Shown: in pieces, positions 26,178 through 34,822 of the stretch
How the letters are laid out: each line of letters opens with the position of its first letter
Position numbering within the stretch: the stretch's first letter is position 1
Assembly (NCBI RefSeq): GCF_900114915.1
Contig: NZ_FOUS01000016.1
Coordinates: forward strand, 113,028-177,027
DNA: 64,000 bases
Direction: 5' to 3'
From: Bradyrhizobium sp. Rc3b
GTDB lineage: Bacteria > Pseudomonadota > Alphaproteobacteria > Rhizobiales > Xanthobacteraceae
The notes under the pieces: model-generated
Told to the model about the DNA's origin: nothing
Seen by the model: the letters and a program-made list of their open reading frames with translations, nothing else
Database searches by the model: none
Translations under genes and position numbers: made by a program

Positions 26178-27565
26178 CACGCCTCCTCGCGATGGCGGGC
26201 TACGTCTATCAGAGCGCCGCGGCGATCATCCTGATCTTCGCGATCAGCCATCTGTTGCCCGCCGCCGACTACACCAACTTTTCCCTCGCGCTGGCCTCGA
26301 GCCAATTGCTCTGCGTCCTGATGTTCGAGTGGCTGCAGCTGGCCGGACTGCGGTTTCTGGCGGCAGCCAAGGAAAACGAGGCGGCGCGGCTGAGGTGGTC
26401 GCTATTTGCCGCCGGCCTGTCGAGCGCAGCCGCGCTCGTCGTGGTCGGGAGCTGCGCGTCTGTGGCCAGCGTGCTCCCGACCGGGATCGTCGCGTTGGGT
26501 CTCGGCATATCCGTGCTCCAGGGCTTGACGGATCTTTACTTCCTGTCGGTCCGCCTGTCCGACCGGCTGGGCATCGCATCCTTTCTGCTCGCGCTGCGTG
26601 CCACCGCCCTTCTGATTGGAGCCGCCGCGGGCGCGATGATCTCGGGGACGGCCGAAGCGGCGCTGCTCGGCATTGCCTTGGGTCACGCCCTCGGCCTCCT
26701 CGCCGGCCTTGTCGCCTATCGCACGCCGATGGAGCGCGTGTCGCCGCAAACGATGCTGGCCGACTGGAAGGAGTTCTCCCGCTACGGCATGCTCGCGGCA
26801 GGCGCGTCCGTCATCCATCTGTCGGTGCCGGTGCTGCTCCGTGTCATCGTCGTCGGCCAGCTGGGTGCGACCGGGGCCGGGGCTGGATTTTCGATTGCGC
26901 TCGACCTCCTGCAACGTCCCTTCTGGGTTCTCAATGCGGCGATCCACACCGTGAGCTATCCGGAAGTGGTCAACGACTTCGAACACGGAGGCAGCGCAAA
27001 GTCAGTGCAGTCGGCGCGGCGGATGTTCGAATTCATGATCTGCACGACCCTCGTGCTGCTCGGTGGTCTGATTGGATTCATTCCAGATGCCGCCCGTATC
27101 CTGGTGCCGCAGGCGAGCCTGGATGGCTTTCTCGAGACGGCACCAACGGTCGCCGCCTTCTATTTCCTGCACACCCATCTGCAGGCGACGATCGCGGTCG
27201 TTCCCCACCTCGAGAAGCTGGCGACCAGGCTCGTCGTCGTCGCGGCCTGCCAGCTCGCCATCGTTGTGTCCCTCTCCCTGGTCGCGGTATCGGCCGGCCT
27301 GTCGCCGCGGGGGGCGGTCGGCTGCGCTGCGGTCGCCACGCTCGCGACGATCCTGGTCGCACTCGGTCCCACGCTGCGGTTCGAGGCGTTCCCGCGCTGG
27401 CCGTTGGTCATGCAGGCGGTCGTGGCCGCAATCCTGATCGGATCGCTCGGTTCGATACCGACGGAGCCCGCGGCATGGCTGGCCGGCAAGATCGCGGTCG
27501 CCGCGATGGCAACGGCGGTCATCGGATGGCGCGGAGACTTTCTGATGCTGGCCCGGCGCAGCTGA
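26174..27565 (+). CDS. Polysaccharide flippase-like membrane protein (Wzx/MATE fold), no. 1
   Basis: Inner-membrane protein of 463 residues with roughly 12 hydrophobic helices, as in the MOP flippase superfamily. It begins MTRLLAMAGYVYQSAAAIILIF and contains LQRPFWVLNAAIHTVSYPEVV, a segment typical of Wzx-like proteins. It would move lipid-linked repeat units across the inner membrane. It is coupled by a four-base overlap to glycosyltransferase 3. A second, longer flippase is encoded at 34823-36331, so one of the two may serve another polymer or step. Confidence 0.8.
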   Translation: MTRLLAMAGYVYQSAAAIILIFAISHLLPAADYTNFSLALASSQLLCVLMFEWLQLAGLRFLAAAKENEAARLRWSLFAAGLSSAAALVVVGSCASVASVLPTGIVALGLGISVLQGLTDLYFLSVRLSDRLGIASFLLALRATALLIGAAAGAMISGTAEAALLGIALGHALGLLAGLVAYRTPMERVSPQTMLADWKEFSRYGMLAAGASVIHLSVPVLLRVIVVGQLGATGAGAGFSIALDLLQRPFWVLNAAIHTVSYPEVVNDFEHGGSAKSVQSARRMFEFMICTTLVLLGGLIGFIPDAARILVPQASLDGFLETAPTVAAFYFLHTHLQATIAVVPHLEKLATRLVVVAACQLAIVVSLSLVAVSAGLSPRGAVGCAAVATLATILVALGPTLRFEAFPRWPLVMQAVVAAILIGSLGSIPTEPAAWLAGKIAVAAMATAVIGWRGDFLMLARRS

Positions 27566-27597
27566 TTGGCTGCATCAGCGGTGTGCGAAGCAGATCT

Positions 27598-27614
27598 GGT
27601 TCCGATACGGAACC
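27598..27614 (+). terminator. Possible hairpin after the flippase gene
   Basis: GGTTCCG-ATA-CGGAACC is a perfect 7-3-7 inverted repeat 33 bp after the flippase stop. No T run follows, so termination is only possible, not shown. Confidence 0.35.
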
Positions 27615-27693
27615 GGGTCTTCATCAGCGGTTTCCGCGGCGAAAGCTGCACCATCCCTGAGCAGCCACAACCATTGCGAGTAAATCGATTGGT

Positions 27694-27864
27694 TTAACCG
27701 CCCATGGAAGCGGCATCTGCGAACTTCCCGTGCAGGAAGGCGCGAGTAGCGCGAAGGAATGAGACGAAGATGCTTTGATCCACGGCCAGCGAGAAAATGT
27801 CTTGCTGCTCCTTGCCGACCTCGCGCGCCGCGCGCGCGCCAACCGCTCTTTCAAAATCTGTCAT
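27694..27864 (-). CDS. Small hypothetical protein
   Basis: A 56-residue reading frame starting MTDFERAVGARAAREVGKEQ and continuing with a helix-forming stretch (SIFVSFLRATRAFLHGKFAD). A GGA lies about ten bases before the ATG at 27864. The amino-acid make-up looks protein-like rather than like a shadow, and no other gene covers this strand. I do not recognise a family. It is antiparallel to the flanking polysaccharide genes and divergent from the 1302-residue glycosidase gene. Confidence 0.4.
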   Translation of the reverse strand: MTDFERAVGARAAREVGKEQQDIFSLAVDQSIFVSFLRATRAFLHGKFADAASMGG

Positions 27865-28124
27865 ATAAAATCCAATTCGCGCGATCTGCGCATACATTCA
27901 GCAGTGCAAATCACGAAAATCTTGAAAGCGCCTTCCTCACGCCATGCTGCCCGGGCATCGCATGAATATTCTGCTGCAACACAGAGCAAGTCTGTTCCTG
28001 CACAAGGAACCTCGTTTCGCTCGCGATTTGTAGCTTCCATTTTTATCTGAAATTCACACTCGACAGAGAAGCTTGAACGCAATCCCTGCGAGCAATTTCG
28101 TTCGCGCTGAAACTCGAGTGTGAA
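27865..28124. other. Leader region of the 1302-residue protein gene
   Basis: This non-coding stretch has lower GC than its surroundings. Together with the gap before the small ORF (27566-27693) it separates the flippase and the large gene by 559 bp. The last 72 bp form a long imperfect stem-loop (28053-28124) abutting the start codon. No canonical Shine-Dalgarno is seen next to ATG 28125. Confidence 0.5.
28053..28124 (+). promoter_or_regulatory. Predicted 5'-leader stem-loop abutting the start codon
   Basis: TTCACACTCGA (28053-28063) is exactly complementary to TCGAGTGTGAA (28114-28124), and the second arm touches the ATG at 28125. Inside, GAACGCAAT pairs with ATTTCGTTC with one mismatch. 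The structure would hide the translation start, consistent with post-transcriptional control. Confidence 0.55.
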
Positions 28125-31100
28125 ATGTCCGATCAAACCATCCTATCCGCCAGCGGCTTCATCGACTCTATCGGCGTCAACACGCACGCCGGCTTCGGCT
28201 GGACCGGCTACAACAATCTCGCGCTGATGGTCGATGACCTCGAGTATCTCGGCGTCACCCATCTCCGCGACGCCATGGGGACCAGCCCGGCCGCGCAACC
28301 CGTCGTCGACGGTCTGGCCGCTGCCGGCTACAAGTTCGACTTCCTGGTGTCATCCGCGCTGCCCCAGACCGGCACAACCGGGCTGCAGAACTACATCGCC
28401 TCGCTCCAGAAGTTCGTGACGAGCCACCCGGGCAGCATCAGCGCCATCGAAGGGCTCAACGAGGCCAATCACCAGCCCTTCAGCTACAACGGCAGCTCGA
28501 GCCTTACCGCCGCAGCTCAGTTCCAGAGCGCGCTCTATCAGGCCGTGAACGCCAACGCCGCGCTCGGGAGCATCCCCGTCTACAATCTGTCACTGGCCTA
28601 CAACGATCCGCAAGGCTACAGCCAGCTCGGCGACATGTCGGGCTCGGTCGACTACGCCAACGCCCACGCCTATGTCAGCACCAGCCTGACGACCGGCAGC
28701 TCGATTTCGGCAACGCTGAGCGCCGTCATGGCCGCGGCACCGGGCAAGCCTGTCGTCATCACCGAGACCGGCTACACCACGCAAGCCAACACCCAATATC
28801 TCGGCGTCAACGAGACGGTGCAGGCCAAATCGATCCTGAACACCCTGGTCGATGCCTACAAGGCCGGCGTGAGCGCGACTTATCTCTACGAGCTGTTCGA
28901 CCGCGATTCTTCCGCCGGCAATACCAATCCCGAGGCCAATTTCGGACTGTTCAATTCCGACGGGACGCCGAAGCTCGCCGCCACCGCCATTCACAATTTG
29001 ACGACCATTCTGGCCGACGACGGCAAGGGCGGCCTGCAGCCGACTGATCCGTTGAACTACACCCTGAGCAACATGCCAGCCACAGGCAACAGCATGGTGC
29101 TCGGCAAGAGCAACGGCGCTTACGAGCTCGTCGTTTGGGCGGAGCCGAAGCTCTGGAAGGACTCGAACGACACCGAGATTTCCAATCCGACCGAGACCGT
29201 CACGGTGAACCTGGGCGGCGTGCATCATTCGGTGAAGGTGTACGACACGCTGACAGGGACCACGGCGATCGCCAGCTACACCGACGTCAGCACGATCACG
29301 ATCCCGGTCAGCGATCACCCGCTGATCATCGAGATCGACGCGCCTCCGACCACCACGACTCCGCCGGACACAAGGACCACTGTCAGCGGCACCGCCGCCG
29401 AGATCGTGCCGCAACTGTCCGACCTCAGCGACTCCACGGCCCTGCAGACCATCACGCTGACCGATTCGCACGTCCTGCCGGTCGCCTCGAAGGCGACCAT
29501 GGACTACATGATCGCCCACTACGGCAGCGCCCTCTCCAAGATCCAGGGCGGTTACTCGTTCTCGGTGACGAACTCGGCTGCGACCTGGAGCAGCACGAAG
29601 ACCTATAATTCCAGCGGAACGCTTGTGTCGAAGTCGGACACCGGCCTGAATGCAAGCGGACAGCCGACCTCGACCACCGTCGCCTACACCGACGGTTCCA
29701 AGGACCTGATCAGCTACACCGGCGGCGTGAAGACGAAGTTCGTTCATGTCGGCACCGACGCAACCAGGACGACCGACACCTACAACACGGCCGGAACCCT
29801 TCTGAGCGAAGTCGTCCAGAAGTCGGACGGCTATTACTCCACCACGCTCTACACGAGCGGCGTGAAGACGGCCGCCTACGTCAAGAATGCCGACGGCTCG
29901 CAGGACAATTACACCTACGGCATCACGGGTAAGAGCTTCACGACCCAGGTTCAGCATCTCGATGCATCCGGAAAGGTCACCTCGGTGACCCGCAGCCATG
30001 CCGACGGCTCGCTGGACTCGACGCAGGTCTACAACGCCGACGGCAGCAGCGTGATCACCACCTACAGCGCCACCGGCGTCAAGCTGGTCGAGACCGCCTA
30101 TCATGCCGATCACAGCAAGGATGTCTGGACCTACAACATCACAGGCCAGAACTACACGACCGAGCACGACGTCTACAATTCGACCGGCTTCCTCACCAGC
30201 CTGACGCGGCTGCACAGCGACGGCAGCCTCGCCTTCAAGCTTACTCAGACGACCGACGGCACCAAGACGACCGATTGGTACAATGCCGCCGGCAGCCTCA
30301 CCAGCGAGGTGGTCCAGAAGGCCGACGGCTTCTCCTCGACCACGCTCTACAGCAACGGGGTCAAGACCAACGCCTATGTGAAGAATGCCGACGGCAGCCA
30401 GGATAATTATGCCTACGGCATCACCGGCCAGAGCTACACCACGCTGATCCAGCACGTTGATCCCACGGGCAAGGTCACCGCCGTGACCCGCAAGCATGCC
30501 GACGGCACGCTCGACTATACCCAGGTGATCAACAGCGACGGCAGCAGCGTCGTCACCAATTATGATGCCGCGGGAACGCGAACCAAGGAAACCGACTATC
30601 ACGCCGACGGCAGCAAGGACGTTTTCCTCTTCAACATCACCGGCCAGACCTACACGACCGAACACGACATCTACGACGCGACCGGCTTCCTCACCACGCT
30701 GATTCGCAAGCATGCCGACGGCAGCATGGCGTTCAAGCTGGTGCAGAGCGCCGATGGGGCCAAGACCACGGACTGGTACGACGCCAGCGGCGTGCTGACC
30801 AGCGAGGTGGTCCAGAAGCCGAGCGGTTACAGCTCGACCACGGTGTACGCCAATGGCGTGAAGACCGCGGCGTACATCACCAACGCGGACATGAGTCACG
30901 ACAACTACAGCTACAACATCACCGGGCAGAGCTATACCACGCAGTACCAGCACCTCGATCCATCCGGCCAGACCACCGAGGTGACCCGCTGGCATGCCGA
31001 CAACTCGCTCGACTACACCCAGATCGTCAACAGCGACGGCAGCAGCGTGGTGACCAACTACGATGCATCAGGTGTCAAGAAGACCGAAACCGACTACCAC

Positions 31101-32033
31101 GCCGACGGGTCGAAGGACGTCTTCCAGTTCAACGTCGTCGGCCAGAACTACACGAACGAGCACGACAGCTACGATTCGACCGGCTTCCTCACCAACATCG
31201 TGCGCACCCATGCCGACGACAGCCTGGCCTTCACGCTGGTGCAGAGCGCCGACGGCACCAAGACCTCCGACTGGTACGATGCCAACGGCGTCATCACCAG
31301 CGAAGTGACAACCAAGAGCGATGGTTACAGCTCCACGACCGTCTATACCGGCGGCGTGAAGAGCGCTGCCTACATCAAGAACGCCGATGGCACATCCGAC
31401 AACTGGAATTACAACATCACCGGGCAGTCCTACACCACCCAGCATCAGCACCTCGATGCCTCGGGCAAGTTGGTCGAGCTCACCCGGACCCACGCCGACG
31501 GCACCCTGGACTATACCCAGGTCATCCATGACGACGGCAGCAAGCTGACCGACATCTATAACAGCTCCGGGACCAAGACCCAGGAGATCGCCAACAACGT
31601 TGACGGCTCGAAGGACGTCTTCCTGTTCAACTTCAACGGACAGACCGGTACGACGCAGCACGAGAACTACAACTCCGCCAGCGCGCTGCAATTCTTCGAT
31701 CAAACCAAGGCCGACGGCACCCACAATGTCACAGCCGTCGCCGGCGGCGTGACGATCCAGGGCGGGGCCGGCAATGACGTGTTCTCGGCCGCGCCAAACT
31801 CGACCACGGTTGCCTACGATCACGGCCAGGACCAGATCCTCAACTTCCAGGCTGGTGACGGCACAACCCACGACGTCGTCCAGATCTCGAAGCTCCTGGC
31901 CGCGGACTACAGTCACCTGCAGATCACGCAATCCGGGACGAATGCGCTCATCACGTTCTCGGCCAATGATTCGATCCTGCTGAAGAACGTGTATGTCAGC
32001 AGCCTGACGAGCCACGATTTCTTGTTCGTCTGA
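28125..32033 (+). CDS. Type I-secreted GH-A glycosidase with 166-residue repeats
   Basis: A 1302-residue protein, probably secreted and acting on polysaccharide outside the cell. There is no Sec signal; it starts MSDQTILSAS, like the giant protein at 50753-62155. Residues about 12-300 look like a clan GH-A glycosidase: Glu113 in EGLNEANHQ (acid/base), HAYVS, and Glu214 in VITETGYTT (nucleophile). An approximately 85-residue linker (TVSGTAAEIVPQLSDL..., TLTDSHVLPVASKATMDYMIAHYGS) follows. Residues about 545-1200 are tandem repeats with an exact 498-bp (166-residue) period, made of shorter YD-like units (YHADGSKDVF, YNITGQSYTTQ). The C-terminus has an RTX-like GGAGNDVF and ends in SLTSHDFLFV, as in type I substrates. 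No transporter gene is nearby. Codon use matches its neighbours. Confidence 0.88.
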   Translation: MSDQTILSASGFIDSIGVNTHAGFGWTGYNNLALMVDDLEYLGVTHLRDAMGTSPAAQPVVDGLAAAGYKFDFLVSSALPQTGTTGLQNYIASLQKFVTSHPGSISAIEGLNEANHQPFSYNGSSSLTAAAQFQSALYQAVNANAALGSIPVYNLSLAYNDPQGYSQLGDMSGSVDYANAHAYVSTSLTTGSSISATLSAVMAAAPGKPVVITETGYTTQANTQYLGVNETVQAKSILNTLVDAYKAGVSATYLYELFDRDSSAGNTNPEANFGLFNSDGTPKLAATAIHNLTTILADDGKGGLQPTDPLNYTLSNMPATGNSMVLGKSNGAYELVVWAEPKLWKDSNDTEISNPTETVTVNLGGVHHSVKVYDTLTGTTAIASYTDVSTITIPVSDHPLIIEIDAPPTTTTPPDTRTTVSGTAAEIVPQLSDLSDSTALQTITLTDSHVLPVASKATMDYMIAHYGSALSKIQGGYSFSVTNSAATWSSTKTYNSSGTLVSKSDTGLNASGQPTSTTVAYTDGSKDLISYTGGVKTKFVHVGTDATRTTDTYNTAGTLLSEVVQKSDGYYSTTLYTSGVKTAAYVKNADGSQDNYTYGITGKSFTTQVQHLDASGKVTSVTRSHADGSLDSTQVYNADGSSVITTYSATGVKLVETAYHADHSKDVWTYNITGQNYTTEHDVYNSTGFLTSLTRLHSDGSLAFKLTQTTDGTKTTDWYNAAGSLTSEVVQKADGFSSTTLYSNGVKTNAYVKNADGSQDNYAYGITGQSYTTLIQHVDPTGKVTAVTRKHADGTLDYTQVINSDGSSVVTNYDAAGTRTKETDYHADGSKDVFLFNITGQTYTTEHDIYDATGFLTTLIRKHADGSMAFKLVQSADGAKTTDWYDASGVLTSEVVQKPSGYSSTTVYANGVKTAAYITNADMSHDNYSYNITGQSYTTQYQHLDPSGQTTEVTRWHADNSLDYTQIVNSDGSSVVTNYDASGVKKTETDYHADGSKDVFQFNVVGQNYTNEHDSYDSTGFLTNIVRTHADDSLAFTLVQSADGTKTSDWYDANGVITSEVTTKSDGYSSTTVYTGGVKSAAYIKNADGTSDNWNYNITGQSYTTQHQHLDASGKLVELTRTHADGTLDYTQVIHDDGSKLTDIYNSSGTKTQEIANNVDGSKDVFLFNFNGQTGTTQHENYNSASALQFFDQTKADGTHNVTAVAGGVTIQGGAGNDVFSAAPNSTTVAYDHGQDQILNFQAGDGTTHDVVQISKLLAADYSHLQITQSGTNALITFSANDSILLKNVYVSSLTSHDFLFV
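29767..31740 (+). repeat. In-gene tandem array, 498-bp period
   Basis: The codons for the second residue pair of SEVVQK-like units begin at 29811, 30309, 30807 and 31305, exactly 498 bp apart each time, giving three full periods plus a partial fourth. Each 166-residue unit holds several shorter YD-like motifs (DWYDASGxLTSEV, NADGSQDNY, HADGSLDYTQV, YHADGSKDVF, EHDxYDSTGFLT). Confidence 0.9.
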
Positions 32034-32072
32034 GCAAGGCGAGCTGACGACAAGTCCGCATCAACGTTGACA

Positions 32073-32102
32073 CGGGCCGGGACCAGCCAAGGTCCCGGCC
32101 CG
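32073..32102 (+). terminator. Strong hairpin after the repeat protein gene
   Basis: CGGGCCGGGACC and GGTCCCGGCCCG form a perfect 12-bp stem around a six-base loop, 40 bp after the stop at 32033. The T tract is weak (CTCGTTAG), so it may be a terminator or an mRNA-stabilising hairpin. Confidence 0.6.
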
Positions 32103-32295
32103 CTCGTTAGGCGTCTGCCTCATCAGAAGGCAGAGTTGGGACGATGAAGACGTTCACTTCCCCGGCAAGATGGTTTCGAGGAACTCGAGGCCGACCGATC
32201 CGCGATCACGCCACCTTCCCCGCTCCATCCAGCGAACTTGCGTCACAATTCGTCTCTAGAAGCGAGACGAAACCGCGCAAGGACTCTGAGGCCCG

Positions 32296-33417
32296 ATGGA
32301 AGCCAGTGAAGCAAGACGTTTTGTCGTTCTCGACTTCTACCGCTTCGTCGCTGCGCTCGGGGTCTTCATCTTTCACCTGAAGCTGATCGACACGGGCATT
32401 TCGCCGACCTGGAACGGATCCTACGGCCTGTTCGTGGACATGTTCTTCATCCTGTCCGGCTTCGTGATCTCCTATTCCTACCCGTCCGACGCACGTGGCG
32501 TGGCGGCCTATTCCCGGTTCATGATCCGTCGCATCGCGCGGATCTATCCGCTGCATCTGTTGAGCTTGCTCATCTTCGTGGTGCTCATCGGCGTCGGCCT
32601 GGAGCGCACGGCCCGCTCGACCTCGCTGGACTTCCTGTACAATCTTCTGCTGCTCCAGGCCTGGGGCGTCACCGACCATCTCAGCTTCAACTCGCCGTCC
32701 TGGTCGATCAGCGCGGAGTTCTTCTGCTATCTGATCTTTCCGCTGCTGATGCTGCTTGCACGCAAGGTGCAACCGTTCGTGCTCGGCGCGATCGTGGCCG
32801 CGCTCTATCTGGTCCTTGCTCACGGCCATTTGCCGATCTGGCAGGAACGGTCGCAGATGTATGGCGCCAATTTCGACTACGGGATGCTCCGCGCGCTGCC
32901 GAGCTTTTTGAACGGTATCCTGCTCGCCATTCTATTCCGGATGTCCCATCCCTACCGGCACAAGCGGATGATCTTCGCCGGCATCGGCATGTTCGGCCTC
33001 TCCGTGCTCGTCCTCAACGTCTTCGCCAAGCCGGACCTCGCCATCCTGCTGTTCTCATGCGCCATCCTGCTCACAGCGGTCGGCGAGAGCGCCTTCAAGG
33101 AGTTTCCGGGCGCCCGCCTGCTCGGACGGCTCGGCAACACCTCATATGCGATCTACATGCTGCACGATGCCATTCTCATTGCCGTGTTCAAGCCGCTGTG
33201 GATTTGGCTCGGACTGCGTCCTGATCAGTTCGGCCTGTTCGCTCTGGCGTGCTGCGTGGTCCTGACCATCGCCGCGGACCGCACCTACGCCTATTTCGAA
33301 AATCCGGCGCGGCGCTTCATCAACCGCTGGGCCGACATTGGTGCCACGTCCTCGCGCAAGCCGGCCGCAGCCGACACCTCCGTGCGCTTTGACAACACCG
33401 AGCGGGCGGTCAACTGA
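32296..33417 (+). CDS. Acyltransferase-3 family membrane protein, no. 2
   Basis: Membrane O-acyltransferase of 373 residues with about ten helices. The R-x10-H motif is in FYRFVAALGVFIFH, the family segment RIARIYPLHLLSLL follows, then SPSWSISAEFFCYLIFPLL and NTSYAIYMLHDAIL. It would decorate the sugar chain with acyl groups. It is alone on the plus strand between the repeat-protein gene and the convergent pyruvyl-transferase gene. The short cytosolic C-tail is not an SGNH domain, so acyl transfer is by the membrane part only. Confidence 0.88.
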   Translation: MEASEARRFVVLDFYRFVAALGVFIFHLKLIDTGISPTWNGSYGLFVDMFFILSGFVISYSYPSDARGVAAYSRFMIRRIARIYPLHLLSLLIFVVLIGVGLERTARSTSLDFLYNLLLLQAWGVTDHLSFNSPSWSISAEFFCYLIFPLLMLLARKVQPFVLGAIVAALYLVLAHGHLPIWQERSQMYGANFDYGMLRALPSFLNGILLAILFRMSHPYRHKRMIFAGIGMFGLSVLVLNVFAKPDLAILLFSCAILLTAVGESAFKEFPGARLLGRLGNTSYAIYMLHDAILIAVFKPLWIWLGLRPDQFGLFALACCVVLTIAADRTYAYFENPARRFINRWADIGATSSRKPAAADTSVRFDNTERAVN

Positions 33418-33441
33418 CGCCTGCCGGCGATGCGAGGGCGT

Positions 33442-34803
33442 TCAGGCGACCTTGCCGCCGGCCTGCTGCACCGTCCGCATCGCGCTCTCTCCCAATAACG
33501 GTGCGATGTTGGCGCGGGACAGCTCCATGACATCCGGCAGCATCTGTCGTACCTTCTCACCGACGGCTTCGTGTGCGCCAAGGAACTGCAGCACAAACTT
33601 CTCAAAGCTGTCGTCGACCAGGAACTGGGCCGGCGACAGCAACAACGATTCGCTGACGCCAAAGTGCGCGAACAGGCCCTGGAACTTGTCCTGATAGGTA
33701 ATCGCCGCGACGGGCGTTCCCTGCCCCAGCGCCGCGATCGCCAGATGCATGCGGCCGGTGATCACACCGTCGACCAGACCGACAACGGCCTTGATCTCGC
33801 CCGCCGACAGCGCCTGATCGACATGATGCACGTGATCGCCGAGCGTGGGCTTCAGGCGGTCGGCCAGCGGCCGAAGGCAATTGTCGTCGGCGATCTCGGG
33901 GCGGTAGTCATGAGCGAGCAATAACCAGCTTGCATTGTGCTCGCGAGACAGCCGCTCCATGGCGCCGGCGGCGAGCTCTATCATTTGCCGCAGCTTGGCC
34001 GGCTCCGGCTTCCTGAACAACATCGGATGAATGTTGAAGACGAAGACCTTGCGACCCTGTTCGCGCTGTCGCGCGATCGTGGCCGCGATCTGCTTCACTG
34101 CGGCCGTATCCGCCCGCGGGGTCAGCATGAACGCCGCGTCGGCGACCAAATGGGCACGTTTCCGCGCGAAATCGTCGAAACGCTGAAGAGATATTGTATC
34201 GCGCAGATTCAGCACCACGCCCGGGTCCAGCAGCCGGAACACCTCGCGTAACGCCTTCGCCGGGCGGGAGTTGAAACTGAAGCCGAGCACGCTGACCTTG
34301 GCGCCGAACGCAGCCATCAGATCGGCCACGAGCAGCATGCGCGCGGCATCCACCGGCGAATAGTAGCCATCGAGCACGTCGGCGCCCAGAACCAGCCCGA
34401 AATCCGGCCTGGTGAGCGACAGCTCCTGCGCGACCGTCTCGTATGAGAACGGCTGTCTCCAGAGTTCGAGGGGCTTGAAACCCATCGCGCGCACGTCCGC
34501 GCTGGCCGTTGGCGTCGCGGTGACAATGTAGACCTCAAGGTTCGGATAGGTCTTCTTCACCTCCCCAGTGGCCGCTTCGATCATCGCCTCATCGCCGCGC
34601 GATTGACGAACGCTCCAGGGATCGGAGGGGAGCACGACGAGCCGGCGCGGAGTGTTGCGCGGCGCGGCGTTGACGCCGACGTCCCTCCTGGCGATCTGCC
34701 ATCTGCGCAGCTCGAGCAGGTCGAGCGCCAACGGCGTATTCTTCGCGCTGTTGAGCCAGCCTCGGAGCTGCCTGCGTACGGGCACCGGGATCAGTTGCTT
34801 CAC
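33442..34803 (-). CDS. Polysaccharide pyruvyl transferase family protein
   Basis: A 453-residue protein of the WcaK/CsaB type, which adds pyruvate ketals to sugars from phosphoenolpyruvate. Typical parts are SRGDEAMIEA near the N-terminus, FGLVLGADVLDGYYSP, VVLNLRDTISLQRF and, C-terminally, GLVDGVITGRMHLAIAALGQGTPVAAITY. The start is a GTG at 34803 with GAGGAGG six bases upstream; an in-frame ATG at 34836 would overlap the flippase gene by 14 bp. It follows the flippase by 19 bp and is in the same operon. Some family members lack transferase activity, so ketal addition is probable rather than certain. Confidence 0.85.
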   Translation of the reverse strand: MKQLIPVPVRRQLRGWLNSAKNTPLALDLLELRRWQIARRDVGVNAAPRNTPRRLVVLPSDPWSVRQSRGDEAMIEAATGEVKKTYPNLEVYIVTATPTASADVRAMGFKPLELWRQPFSYETVAQELSLTRPDFGLVLGADVLDGYYSPVDAARMLLVADLMAAFGAKVSVLGFSFNSRPAKALREVFRLLDPGVVLNLRDTISLQRFDDFARKRAHLVADAAFMLTPRADTAAVKQIAATIARQREQGRKVFVFNIHPMLFRKPEPAKLRQMIELAAGAMERLSREHNASWLLLAHDYRPEIADDNCLRPLADRLKPTLGDHVHHVDQALSAGEIKAVVGLVDGVITGRMHLAIAALGQGTPVAAITYQDKFQGLFAHFGVSESLLLSPAQFLVDDSFEKFVLQFLGAHEAVGEKVRQMLPDVMELSRANIAPLLGESAMRTVQQAGGKVA

Positions 34804-34822
34804 GACATCCTCCTCGTCTTCA

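Noticed and set aside
27861..28136. A 91-codon minus-strand frame overlapping the glycosidase start
   Set aside because: It overlaps the leader stem-loop and the start of the large gene and has no domain, leader or ribosome site.
28590..30995. An 801-codon open frame antisense to the repeat glycosidase gene
   Set aside because: It repeats with the same 498-bp period only because the sense gene does; no recognisable fold.
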